Shown in pieces: positions 47,446-55,688 of a DNA stretch of 64,000 nt. The notes below the pieces were generated by a model. The model searched no databases and was not told the origin of the DNA. It was given only the letters and a program-made list of their open reading frames with translations. Origin of the DNA: JAIRVZ01 sp031553415. GTDB lineage: Bacteria > Bacteroidota > Bacteroidia > Bacteroidales > Azobacteroidaceae. The DNA is taken from assembly GCA_031553415.1 (NCBI GenBank), contig JAVBLO010000019.1:62001-126000 (forward strand), written 5' to 3'. Within the stretch, counting starts at the first letter, position 1, and each line of letters opens with the position of its first letter. The translations under genes were made by a program, and so were the position numbers.

Positions 47446-49296
47446 TTATTTTTTAACCAGGCTTGATACAAAAGTACCTTCAGAACTTGTGATCATAACC
47501 TTATAAATACCGCTCGCAAGCTCATTAACATTTACAGAATTACTTACCGGATTGTTTTCTGTTTTCACTATTCTTCCTGTCAAGTCAAAAATCTTGACAT
47601 TCAAACAATTACCTTCCATATCGAAAGAGAATCTATCGGTAGCCGGATTAGGGTAAACAGCAATAACATTTGATTGTCTCACTTCTTTCACACCAGCGGC
47701 GGCAATTTCTGCGCGGGTTCTGAATTCTAATTTTCTATCCAAATCATCAGCATCTTTTACCGGGTCGAAACCAGGCTTGCGATAATGATAAGTATATAAT
47801 GATTTAGTGTCACTGGTGGAAAATAGGAGATTACCATTTAAATTGCGTAGTGTTTGAACTTTATCACCATCCGGGTTGAAATTGGTAACACGCTCAGGGA
47901 ACTGTGTTTTATCATTAATTCTGAATATTTTTTCTTTATCTTCAAGTACTGCAGCTCCTCCATTATACCAATACAAACTACCGGAAACCACAACAGGTTC
48001 TTTTACCCAATGGCTCAAGGCTCCGGGAGCTTTATCCGATTGCGTAAAAACCTGATTCAGATCTCCATCGAAATAATGTTGTTCTCCACCGAAATTGGTC
48101 GTTGGTTTTGCGGCGTCGCTACCGGTAGTAGCACAAAACATCCATACCCCGTCAAATTCAACTCCTGGGTCGGGGGTACTTGAGTTTGTACTCGTAGGAT
48201 CGTTTTTGTTAATATCATAAACAGTATAATCTCCCGGTTCCAGATTCGTACAAGCCAGTTCTTTCCCGTATTCCGGAGAATGTCCGCGGAAATAAACTTT
48301 TCCTCTGTAAGGATAAACTCCCGGAGTAGAGATTCCTCCACCAACGCCTTTTCCATCTACCACTGTTGGATCCGTATCCTTAATTATGTATGTTCCTTCT
48401 TCAGTTCCATCAGTAGCCCAAGGTTCACTACCATATTCAATAGTCCAGGCCTGGAAGAATAATTTTTCATTATAAAAATTCACCATTTGGTCAATAGACG
48501 CACTACCGGTTCCTAAAGTCAATTGTTCCAGATTGATATCCTTGACTAATCTTGTACCGGCTGCTGTTCCATCTGTTACCCACAATTCTGTTCCAACTTC
48601 TCCATCCTTAGTATCCGCTTTAAAGAAAACTTTGCGTCCGACACGGACGTATGGAGTAACCCAAGTCGTTGCATAAGTTCCGGGGAATTTTGTGTCACAT
48701 TCGTAAATTTTTTCGGTTCCTGCTTCGGTTCCATTGCTTACATGTAACCACCACTGTTCACCACGGCCCTCACCATAAGTTTCACTTTCATAATCCTTTG
48801 CACAGAATATAAATTGAGTTTCATTCAACTGTGTAAATCCGCGTGGGTCAGAAGATCCGAATTCATGAACATCTTTCACCATGTATGTGCCACCTTCTGT
48901 TCCATCTGAAATCCACAATTCCATGCCATTCGCTCCATCATTAGCAGCAAAAACAACTTTGTCATTGAATCGAGTAATGTAGTTTATATCCGAGCCGGAT
49001 GGTCCGGGATAAATATCTTTTACCAACTTGGTTCCGGCTGTTGTTCCATCGGTTACCCATAATTCTTCACCATTAGTTTCATTAGAAGCGGCGAAAAAAG
49101 CCTTGTAACCTTTCGTTTTATCTCCTGCAACAACTAAGTTTTTCTTCTTGGCACCTTGCATCACACCATCAATATTGACCGTTACTCCGGCTGGAAGGAG
49201 ACTTGTCATCCCTTCAGGCAATGTCTGAGAAAAAGCTCCTCCTACAAACGCCATACAAATTAAAAATAAGAAAGTCTTTTTTTTCATGTTTTTCAA
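47446..49296 (-). CDS. ELWxxDGT-repeat secreted protein with T9SS sorting domain
   Basis: 616 residues with a signal peptide (about 1-23, ending GAFSQ). The body is a series of about eight beta-rich repeats, most with ELWVTDGT or a variant (ELWISDGTEGG, EPWATDGTEEG, WWLHVSNGTEAG), matching the ELWxxDGT hyalin-like repeat family. The C-terminus is a T9SS type A domain (NVIAVYPNPATDRFSFDMEGN... ending FVSSLVKK). Such proteins are cell-surface or secreted beta-structures, probably propellers; no enzymatic activity is established. It follows the GH2 gene at 49449 in the same direction, separated by a 152-bp gap with palindromic repeats. A role in substrate attachment is only a guess. Confidence 0.85.
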   Translation of the reverse strand: MKNMKKKTFLFLICMAFVGGAFSQTLPEGMTSLLPAGVTVNIDGVMQGAKKKNLVVAGDKTKGYKAFFAASNETNGEELWVTDGTTAGTKLVKDIYPGPSGSDINYITRFNDKVVFAANDGANGMELWISDGTEGGTYMVKDVHEFGSSDPRGFTQLNETQFIFCAKDYESETYGEGRGEQWWLHVSNGTEAGTEKIYECDTKFPGTYATTWVTPYVRVGRKVFFKADTKDGEVGTELWVTDGTAAGTRLVKDINLEQLTLGTGSASIDQMVNFYNEKLFFQAWTIEYGSEPWATDGTEEGTYIIKDTDPTVVDGKGVGGGISTPGVYPYRGKVYFRGHSPEYGKELACTNLEPGDYTVYDINKNDPTSTNSSTPDPGVEFDGVWMFCATTGSDAAKPTTNFGGEQHYFDGDLNQVFTQSDKAPGALSHWVKEPVVVSGSLYWYNGGAAVLEDKEKIFRINDKTQFPERVTNFNPDGDKVQTLRNLNGNLLFSTSDTKSLYTYHYRKPGFDPVKDADDLDRKLEFRTRAEIAAAGVKEVRQSNVIAVYPNPATDRFSFDMEGNCLNVKIFDLTGRIVKTENNPVSNSVNVNELASGIYKVMITSSEGTFVSSLVKK

Positions 49297-49355
49297 AATT
49301 TAAATGATTAACTATTAATTCTACTTTAATAAATTCAGATTGGGAGCATAATGAA

Positions 49356-49437
49356 CTAATATGCCAATATGCTAATATGCCAATAAATTTAGTGCATGAG
49401 CCAATCGGCATATTGGCACATTATGTAATTGGCACAT
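49356..49437. repeat. Inverted pairs of 16-bp-period repeats
   Basis: CTAATATGCCAAT occurs at 49356-49368 and 49372-49384 (period 16). Opposite in sense, ATTGGCACAT occurs at 49412-49421 and 49428-49437 (also period 16). A perfect 11-bp arm pair TGCCAATATGC (49362-49372) and GCATATTGGCA (49408-49418) allows a hairpin. It lies between the GH2 gene and the ELWxxDGT gene, both minus strand. It may be a terminator-like or REP-type element. Confidence 0.7.
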
Positions 49438-49448
49438 ACAAATCGTTC

Positions 49449-51332
49449 CTAATCAGCATAATCCGCTGTTTTCATTTCCTCTGTTCTTTCAGATAACATT
49501 TTCTTCACTTCATCTTTCGCCTGCATGCGAGATTTGGTAAAGATTTTATTAACGCGTTCCATATCGAATTTTTCACCTCTGTCGTAGGTATAAATTCCAT
49601 TCTTCTCAAGTTCCACATCCACAATCTGTGTATAACAGAATCCGGAAATATGATCTAAACTCAGAATCACATTGACCTGCTCTTCCAGTCTTTTGTAGAA
49701 TTCATCCATAGTAACGGGTGGAGCCCCATATCCCCAGAATGTTTGCTGACTCTTGACTTCAGGCGCTTGCATTTCTTTGAGCCACTGAATGCCTCCAAAT
49801 TCATCTATCATATAAGCTTCTCCTTTATAAGGTGCGCTTATGTCGGGACGACGAATAAGAGGGTTTCCAGTCTCCCCTTCACAAAGTTGTTTATAAAGCA
49901 AAACAGGATCTTGAACATATGTATGTTCCGCATATATATCGGTAAATCCGGCATGGTAACCGCCGCTTGCGGTTACAACAGGACGGGTGCGATCAATGCG
50001 CTTAGTGATAAAATAAAGATCGTTTGTCAGTCGCGCGCGCTGACCGTCCACATCGTCCATCCAGACTTCGTTCAAAGGTGACCATGCAATAAGTGAAGTT
50101 ACATTGTAGTCGCGGTAAACGCATTCTTCCCATTCGGTGATCATATTCCGGGCAGCCACAGGATCAGTCCAGTTCATTCCCCAGCTTGCCGATTCACCCC
50201 AGGTAAGGTAACCTAATTTATCCGCCCAATAAAAATACCGTGGTTCAAAGACTTTCTGATGCAAACGGGCACCATTAAATCCGGCTTCTTTACCCAGTTC
50301 AATATCCCGTTTTAATTGGGCGTCATCAGGAGCTGTCCACTGTCCATCAGGATAATACCCCTGATCAAGTACTAATCGTTGATAGTAAGGCTCATTGTTC
50401 AGGTAAAAAACATTTCCCCGAATCTCAACTTTACGCATCCCCGCATATGAATTGACCTTATCGATGACTTTTCCTCCGGAATCCAGTACGGAAAACTCTA
50501 TATCATAAAGGAATGGCGATTCGGGCGACCATGTTTTGACATTTTTCAAACCGGCAGTAACAAACGTGCTGTTACTGGAAGGTACTTGTTGAGAAAAAAT
50601 TTCTTTTCCTTTATCCAGGATTCGTACTTTAAATAAAGTCTTTGGGTCTGAATCATGAAATGTAGGTTCGAATATAAACCGGGAGTTATCCAAATCAGGT
50701 GTTATGAGGCAATTTTTCAATCCCCCTTTCGAAACAGCTTCCAGCCATACAGTCTGCCAGATACCCGTTACACGCGTATAATAAGCACGGTATGAATAAA
50801 GCCGGCGCGATTGTTTCCCGCCTGTCTGTTGTTGAGAACGCAGATCATCTTCTACATAAACCACTAAATTGTTATCAGAACCGGCTTTCACATAGTTTGT
50901 TATGTCAATAGAAAAAGAGGAAGAGCCGCCATAATGAGCAAAAACTTGCATTCCATTGATATATATGGTCGATTTATAATCTACTCCGCCAAAATTGAGC
51001 AATATCCGTTTGCCGTCCCATGCTGCCGGAACTGAAATCTTACGCTGATACCACATTGCATTGATAAAATCTTTATGATCTACACCGGAAAGCGGACTTT
51101 CAGGACAAAAAGGAACAACAATCGTTTTTCCAAGTCCCCTGGAAGTAAATAAAGAATCCTCGACACCACTTTTTGAAAAATCAAATTCATAACTCCATAC
51201 TCCATTTAAATTCATCCATTCTGCCCGCTCAAATTGGGGACGGGGATATTCAGGACGGGGAAGCTCTGTTCCCAAACAAGCAATATCAACTATCAGCAAT
51301 AAGCAAGCTAATAAAACAGCATTTTTTTTCAT
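49449..51332 (-). CDS. GH2 family glycoside hydrolase (second)
   Basis: 627 residues with a signal peptide (about 1-20). The GH2 order is clear: jelly roll (about 25-200, MNLNGVWSYEFDF, INAMWYQRKISVP, LNFGGVDYKSTIYINGM), Ig-like domain (about 205-300) and TIM barrel (about 305-610). Glu422 in SPLNEVW is the acid/base and Glu511 in MIDEFGG is the nucleophile. There is no C-terminal extra domain, so the protein is short for the family, like beta-glucuronidase or arabinofuranosidase-type GH2 members. The substrate is not determined. It has its own promoter with a conserved 51-bp operator-like element (51407-51457) shared with the gene at 53828-55444, so it is probably induced together with that gene. 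Confidence 0.92.
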   Translation of the reverse strand: MKKNAVLLACLLLIVDIACLGTELPRPEYPRPQFERAEWMNLNGVWSYEFDFSKSGVEDSLFTSRGLGKTIVVPFCPESPLSGVDHKDFINAMWYQRKISVPAAWDGKRILLNFGGVDYKSTIYINGMQVFAHYGGSSSFSIDITNYVKAGSDNNLVVYVEDDLRSQQQTGGKQSRRLYSYRAYYTRVTGIWQTVWLEAVSKGGLKNCLITPDLDNSRFIFEPTFHDSDPKTLFKVRILDKGKEIFSQQVPSSNSTFVTAGLKNVKTWSPESPFLYDIEFSVLDSGGKVIDKVNSYAGMRKVEIRGNVFYLNNEPYYQRLVLDQGYYPDGQWTAPDDAQLKRDIELGKEAGFNGARLHQKVFEPRYFYWADKLGYLTWGESASWGMNWTDPVAARNMITEWEECVYRDYNVTSLIAWSPLNEVWMDDVDGQRARLTNDLYFITKRIDRTRPVVTASGGYHAGFTDIYAEHTYVQDPVLLYKQLCEGETGNPLIRRPDISAPYKGEAYMIDEFGGIQWLKEMQAPEVKSQQTFWGYGAPPVTMDEFYKRLEEQVNVILSLDHISGFCYTQIVDVELEKNGIYTYDRGEKFDMERVNKIFTKSRMQAKDEVKKMLSERTEEMKTADYAD

Positions 51333-51376
51333 TTCAGATTATTTAGATATCAGACACACAATTAAATAATTCTTTA

Positions 51377-51457
51377 CAAAATTAATTACTTCCAAGCCTT
51401 GATTATGTGTAAAATTGTCTTGGAAAAACGCATTTTTGTCCTGAAAAAGTTAAATGT
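51377..51457 (-). promoter_or_regulatory. GH2 promoter with 21-bp-period operator
   Basis: On the minus strand the -7 box TAATTTTG lies at 51377-51384, 44 bp upstream of the GH2 start. Upstream, 51407-51457 contains two direct repeats of a CAAGACAA-type core (complementary TTGTC at 51415-51419 and 51436-51440, exactly 21 bp apart), each with an adjoining T-run. The same 51-bp block with 6 differences, at the same 38-bp spacing from its -7 box, precedes the gene starting at 55444. Direct repeats at 21 bp abutting -35 are the classic layout for AraC-type activators. Confidence 0.75.
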
Positions 51458-53741
51458 GAGTATGGAAAAATTTCCCTGTGCTTTCTTTTACCTTGTATAG
51501 ATAGATTCCTGAGGGCAAATTGCTGATATCCACACTAGCTTGAGTTGTTTGTATTTTGTCTGATTTTACCTTTCTCCCATACATATCAAACAAGAAAAAA
51601 TCTGATCCTTCTGCATTTTCTACCAATATCATGCCAGAAAGGTTAGTAACTTTCACCGGATTGGTTTCTAAAGTGGGTATAGATGTTAACATTCCATCAG
51701 AAACAATTAATCTGGCACCGGATTCTGTGACTTCAATGCCTTTCGAAACAACAACATCGTCGGTTCCGGATGTCAATTTTACTGCAACTTTATATACACC
51801 GGGCTGACTTGTTATATAGCTGGAACCAGTTGCTCCGGAAATAAATGCTCCATTCCGGTACCACCGATACTCTGCATAAACATTAGGGGAAGGATTGCCA
51901 TCAACTAAAAGAACAGGTTTGGGAGTTGTTATTATTGAACGTACTTTTTCTGCAATAATCCTGAATCCTTCATCATTAGCATGAACGCCATCAGGCATAA
52001 GAGCGCTCATATTTTCAGTTGTTGCATAACCATCTATCATGCCTATTCCATATTCTTTCGAAATGGCCCGAAGAGTCGGACGAATTTGATCAATGGTAAT
52101 CTGATCATTTACAGGACTGTTGAAATTTCTTATGGGAACAAAAATAATCACTTCCGGATGAGAGGGATAATTTTGAAACTCTTGTATTAAGCTAACATAA
52201 TCATTCTTGAATATTAAAGAACCACTCCAATTTATTTGCCTGGTATCATTTGTTCCTAATGCGATGATTGAAATATTCGAATTCAATCCTTTATGTTTGG
52301 TGTATTGAGGTTGAACAATCCAGGGTTTGTCTGCACCTTTTAAAAGAGTAGTCCCCCCTAAACCACAATTGCTTACCTGATAATCAAGTCCCAACATTCC
52401 TCCTAATTGGAAAGGCCATGCATATTTTCCTCTGATAGAAGAACCGGCACCTTCGGTATTACTATCTCCGACACAACCAATGACAATCTTTTTTTGTTCC
52501 GCAGAAGGTTTCGTGAAAAGTTCGATTTCATGAATACTAACAAAACTGGTAGCACATTTGGCATAAAATCTTACTTTCCGGGTTGTTATATCAAATGTTT
52601 TTCTCTGCCAACCGGCTTCAACAGTGGTAAGATATGGAAATATATCTTCCCATTTTGTTCCTGTCCAGTACATCACTTTCCATTCTGATACATGTGCACC
52701 CGCGTGATCCTGAAAAAGACCGGCTTCCGCAAGTTCTTCCTCTTTGCCAAAATCAAATTCTACCCAAGCTTCAGTATTTCCGGTTGCTTTGGTATCATTA
52801 GCAGCAGTTCCAAGACCATCCCACAAGTTATAAACAGGGGCTCCCGCCTCAAAACCACTGTCTGCAGTATGAGTAAGTAGCTCCAATAAATTGTATCTAT
52901 AGGTGGTCGGCTCTGTCGGTTCCGGATCTACCGGATCATCAGTTATTCTGGTAAGGGTAAAATTGTCGACTTTAAAAAATCCTTGCATCAGACTTCCATA
53001 AGTGTTTACAACTCCTTTTCCGTTCTTAGCTCCTGAACGAATTCCTATTTTTAAAGGTTCATTTTCTGCGATGGTAACATATACAGTCATCGCATAAACC
53101 GGACTGCCATTACTACTATAAGTGTAACCTGCATAAGTATAGTTTTCCCCTGCTGTTTTGTTTTGAGCATAATCCGATTCCTTACCATAAAATTGAACAT
53201 TGTTATTGGCAAAAAGCCGTTGCGAAGTATGGTATTGATAATTCGCATCAGCTCCCTGAACTCCCAATCCGCATGATACTTTGTAATTCCCGGCAGGAAG
53301 ACCATTTATTATTTGATAAAATTCAAAATTCTCCGGCATTACACAAGCTTTGGCTCCCGTAATAGTTACCATGCCATTTGTGCCCGAAAGCAGACTTATA
53401 CCCATCAACTGGTCAGTTGTCTTTCCATCAGCTGCGATGGGATTTCCACTGCCGTCTTTAAACAACCATTCCCAATTAGAGAGTTGCCATCCATAAAACT
53501 CAAGGTGGTTATCCACTGTGGTATAATTTTTTAATATCGGACGGAATGTGCCATCAGAATTAGCCGATGTTCCATTAGGATGTTTTGGATAATTTGCATT
53601 AGTGGGAGCATTCCATGCGATATCGGGTGCTACAGAGTCTACATTTGCATTGACAATGCGGTATGTGTAATCAACTTCCTTTTGTGCATAAGCACACAAG
53701 CCGCAAGCTAAAGCGACTAAAATAGATGTAATTTTTCTCAT
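51450..53741 (-). CDS. SGNH/GDSL esterase with novel N-terminal domain and T9SS sorting domain
   Basis: 763 residues. A signal peptide (about 1-19, ending LCAYAQ) is followed by a ~240-residue beta-rich domain (about 22-270) shared with the protein at 53828. Next is an F5/8-type-C-like discoidin region (about 285-415; FGKEEELAEAGLFQDHAG, VRFYAKCATSFVSIHEIELF). The SGNH hydrolase domain (about 420-610) has block I GCVGDSNTEG, ALGTNDTRQ and the terminal DGVHAND with Asp/His. An Ig-like domain (about 620-675) and a T9SS domain (FLFDMYGRKVKS...) end the protein. It resembles acetyl esterases that deacetylate plant polysaccharides. The ATG is 87 bp after the upstream gene's stop, across a hairpin. 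Confidence 0.88.
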   Translation of the reverse strand: MRKITSILVALACGLCAYAQKEVDYTYRIVNANVDSVAPDIAWNAPTNANYPKHPNGTSANSDGTFRPILKNYTTVDNHLEFYGWQLSNWEWLFKDGSGNPIAADGKTTDQLMGISLLSGTNGMVTITGAKACVMPENFEFYQIINGLPAGNYKVSCGLGVQGADANYQYHTSQRLFANNNVQFYGKESDYAQNKTAGENYTYAGYTYSSNGSPVYAMTVYVTIAENEPLKIGIRSGAKNGKGVVNTYGSLMQGFFKVDNFTLTRITDDPVDPEPTEPTTYRYNLLELLTHTADSGFEAGAPVYNLWDGLGTAANDTKATGNTEAWVEFDFGKEEELAEAGLFQDHAGAHVSEWKVMYWTGTKWEDIFPYLTTVEAGWQRKTFDITTRKVRFYAKCATSFVSIHEIELFTKPSAEQKKIVIGCVGDSNTEGAGSSIRGKYAWPFQLGGMLGLDYQVSNCGLGGTTLLKGADKPWIVQPQYTKHKGLNSNISIIALGTNDTRQINWSGSLIFKNDYVSLIQEFQNYPSHPEVIIFVPIRNFNSPVNDQITIDQIRPTLRAISKEYGIGMIDGYATTENMSALMPDGVHANDEGFRIIAEKVRSIITTPKPVLLVDGNPSPNVYAEYRWYRNGAFISGATGSSYITSQPGVYKVAVKLTSGTDDVVVSKGIEVTESGARLIVSDGMLTSIPTLETNPVKVTNLSGMILVENAEGSDFFLFDMYGRKVKSDKIQTTQASVDISNLPSGIYLYKVKESTGKFFHTHI

Positions 53742-53771
53742 GGAAATAATTAAGTTAAGAATTTAGAGGGA

Positions 53772-53810
53772 AGAGCTGTGTCAAAAACTAAGAAATTTTG
53801 ACACAGCTCT
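53772..53810. terminator. 15-bp perfect hairpin between paralogous-domain genes
   Basis: AGAGCTGTGTCAAAA (53772-53786) and TTTTGACACAGCTCT (53796-53810) form a perfect 15-bp stem with a 9-nt loop, 18 bp beyond the stop of the 53828-55444 gene. There is no clean T-tract on the minus strand. It could be a terminator, an attenuator or an RNA-stability element controlling how much of the SGNH esterase mRNA is made. Confidence 0.6.
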
Positions 53811-53827
53811 ATTTCCTGAAAGAGATA

Positions 53828-55444
53828 TTAATTTATCACTACTTTAAATGTTTGTGCATCATTTGTTTTTACAATATATACGCCTTGAGCCAGTTCAACG
53901 GAAGTGTCAGATACTTTGTCAGCAATTTTTATGCCATTCACATTATAAATGGTATAATCAGCGCCTGAAACCGTCAAGATGTTGTCGTTAACAAAATAGG
54001 TGGCTTTCGCAATTGGAGTTTCGTTAATTCCGGTAGGATTACCGATAGTATAATTAATTGTATAGGGTTGTGTAGTGGTTCCATCAAGCGCAGTAACTGT
54101 GATAATAGATTTACCTGAACCGGAAGAAGTAAAATCAATTGCATCAACACCGGATACCTTCACATCAGGCATATTAGTAGTAACGGTAGGAGTTACTGTC
54201 ATAGTTCCAATTGGCAAATATACATTATAAGCAGTTTTCGCCGGAGAAAAATCAGGTATAGTTCCTACACTTAAAGTGATATTCGAAAGCGTTGCATCGG
54301 CTGCATCCGCATCTGCAAGTTTGAAAAGACGGAAATTATCAAATTTAACCCAACCGTGCATATTAGCAGTACCTGGAACACCTCTGTTTGCATTACCTGA
54401 ACGAATGCCTATTTTTAAGGGTTCATTGTCAGAAATCGTAACATATACTTTCATTGCCTTGTGATCGTCAACAGCACTACCTACCACCGCATAACCGGCA
54501 TAAGTCTTTGTCTCGCCTGGGGTACTAGGATATGTAGCATAATCTGATTCTTTTGCATAAAATTGAACATTGTTATTGGCAAAAAGGCGTTGTGAAGTCA
54601 GATTTTGGGCTGCTTGAACTCCCATCAAACAAGATACTCTGTATGTTCCTGCCGGTAAATTGTCTACTGTTTGATAAAATTCAAAATTATCAGGCATGAT
54701 ACAATTTTTGTTTCCATTTATATACGCAGCAGCATTGCCATGGGTGGATGCAACCCCCGCATATATACGCATATCTTGGCTGTCTGTCATTCCACCAGTA
54801 ACAATATCAGATCCATCGCCTTTTTTAAACAACCAGTCCCAATCAGAGAATTGCCATCCATAATATTCTAGGTGGTTATCTTTTTTGGAATAGTTTGCTA
54901 ATACCGGACGATATACATTCCCTTGATAAGCGGTTCTCCCATCGAGATGCTTTGGATAATTCGGATCTGTATTTGCATTCCATACAATCCCATCTGCTAC
55001 ATAGTCAAAATCATTATTGATAATAGAACTTGTATAATCGGTAGCATTAGCGATAGGAGCAACCTTGGCTGCATTAAAGGTTATCGTATAAATATTTGTG
55101 ACAGATTTATCTGATGATGTTACAGAAATTTTATACGTATCAGAGCCACCGGTTACATCAACACTTCCCACTTGCTTACTTATAGTAGCAGAAGAAGTAG
55201 CAACAATAGAAGAACCCAAAAACATGGTTGTTCCTTGTGGTAATGTGCAAGTATAATTCGTTTCTGTTGGACTAAATGCCGGTTCTAAGGTAGCTCCGGT
55301 TACTGATAATGACTCCAAGTCAGCATAAGTTGGCTCCACTGCACTAGAGTTTAAATTTGCATTAACAATACGGTTTGTGTAATCTTGCGCATAGGTACAC
55401 AAGCCGCAAACTAAGGCGACTAAAATAGATGTAATTTTTTTCAT
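53828..55444 (-). CDS. Secreted lectin-like protein with cadherin-like modules and C-terminal sorting domain
   Basis: 538 residues with a signal peptide almost identical to that of the SGNH esterase (MKKITSILVALVCGLCTYAQ). Order: short head DYTNRIVNANLNS (20-32), a cadherin-like beta-sandwich (about 40-130), the ~240-residue domain shared with the SGNH esterase (about 136-385; shared strings include SQRLFANNNVQFY and NEPLKIGIRSG), a second cadherin-like sandwich (about 388-465), and a sorting-like C-terminus (ANGV-type strands ending FKVVIN). No catalytic motif is seen, so a carbohydrate-binding role is plausible but unproven. It is preceded by a promoter with the conserved 21-bp-period operator. 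Confidence 0.82.
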   Translation of the reverse strand: MKKITSILVALVCGLCTYAQDYTNRIVNANLNSSAVEPTYADLESLSVTGATLEPAFSPTETNYTCTLPQGTTMFLGSSIVATSSATISKQVGSVDVTGGSDTYKISVTSSDKSVTNIYTITFNAAKVAPIANATDYTSSIINNDFDYVADGIVWNANTDPNYPKHLDGRTAYQGNVYRPVLANYSKKDNHLEYYGWQFSDWDWLFKKGDGSDIVTGGMTDSQDMRIYAGVASTHGNAAAYINGNKNCIMPDNFEFYQTVDNLPAGTYRVSCLMGVQAAQNLTSQRLFANNNVQFYAKESDYATYPSTPGETKTYAGYAVVGSAVDDHKAMKVYVTISDNEPLKIGIRSGNANRGVPGTANMHGWVKFDNFRLFKLADADAADATLSNITLSVGTIPDFSPAKTAYNVYLPIGTMTVTPTVTTNMPDVKVSGVDAIDFTSSGSGKSIITVTALDGTTTQPYTINYTIGNPTGINETPIAKATYFVNDNILTVSGADYTIYNVNGIKIADKVSDTSVELAQGVYIVKTNDAQTFKVVIN

Positions 55445-55507
55445 GGAAAAATTGTATTAAAAATTAGTAGTAAATTTTTTTTAGCATTTAGGTAATAAAT
55501 ACTTTTA

Positions 55508-55588
55508 CAAAAGTAGATGCTTTCAGGTTCTGGTTACGTGTAAATTTGTCTTGAAAAAAAGTGTTTTTGTCTTGAAAAAGTTAAATGT
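55508..55588 (-). promoter_or_regulatory. Promoter with 21-bp-period operator for the lectin-like gene
   Basis: On the minus strand the -7 box is TACTTTTG at 55508-55515. The operator block 55538-55588 holds complementary TTGTC at 55546-55550 and 55567-55571, 21 bp apart. Both the sequence and the 38-bp spacing to the -7 box match the GH2 promoter at 51377-51457, so both are likely targets of one activator. The ATG follows 64 bp downstream at 55444. Confidence 0.75.
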
Positions 55589-55596
55589 TAAGCTAT

Positions 55597-55632
55597 AAAA
55601 AAAAGGATAAATTCAAAGAATTTACCCTTTTT
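55597..55632 (-). terminator. Intrinsic terminator after the CE7-like gene
   Basis: On the minus strand AAGGGTAAATTC and GAATTTATCC pair (one G-bulge or mismatch) around a short TTT loop, followed by a run of eight T. It lies about 57 bp beyond the stop of the esterase gene at 55689 and immediately upstream of the operator of the next gene. Confidence 0.75.
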
Positions 55633-55688
55633 GATATATAACATCAGTTCTATTACTTAACTTATAAACTGAATTTTGAAATAAAAAT

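Noticed and set aside
49356..49437. Short CRISPR array
   Set aside because: Repeats are 10-13 bp with period 16 and invert half way; there are no spacers of usual length and no cas genes.
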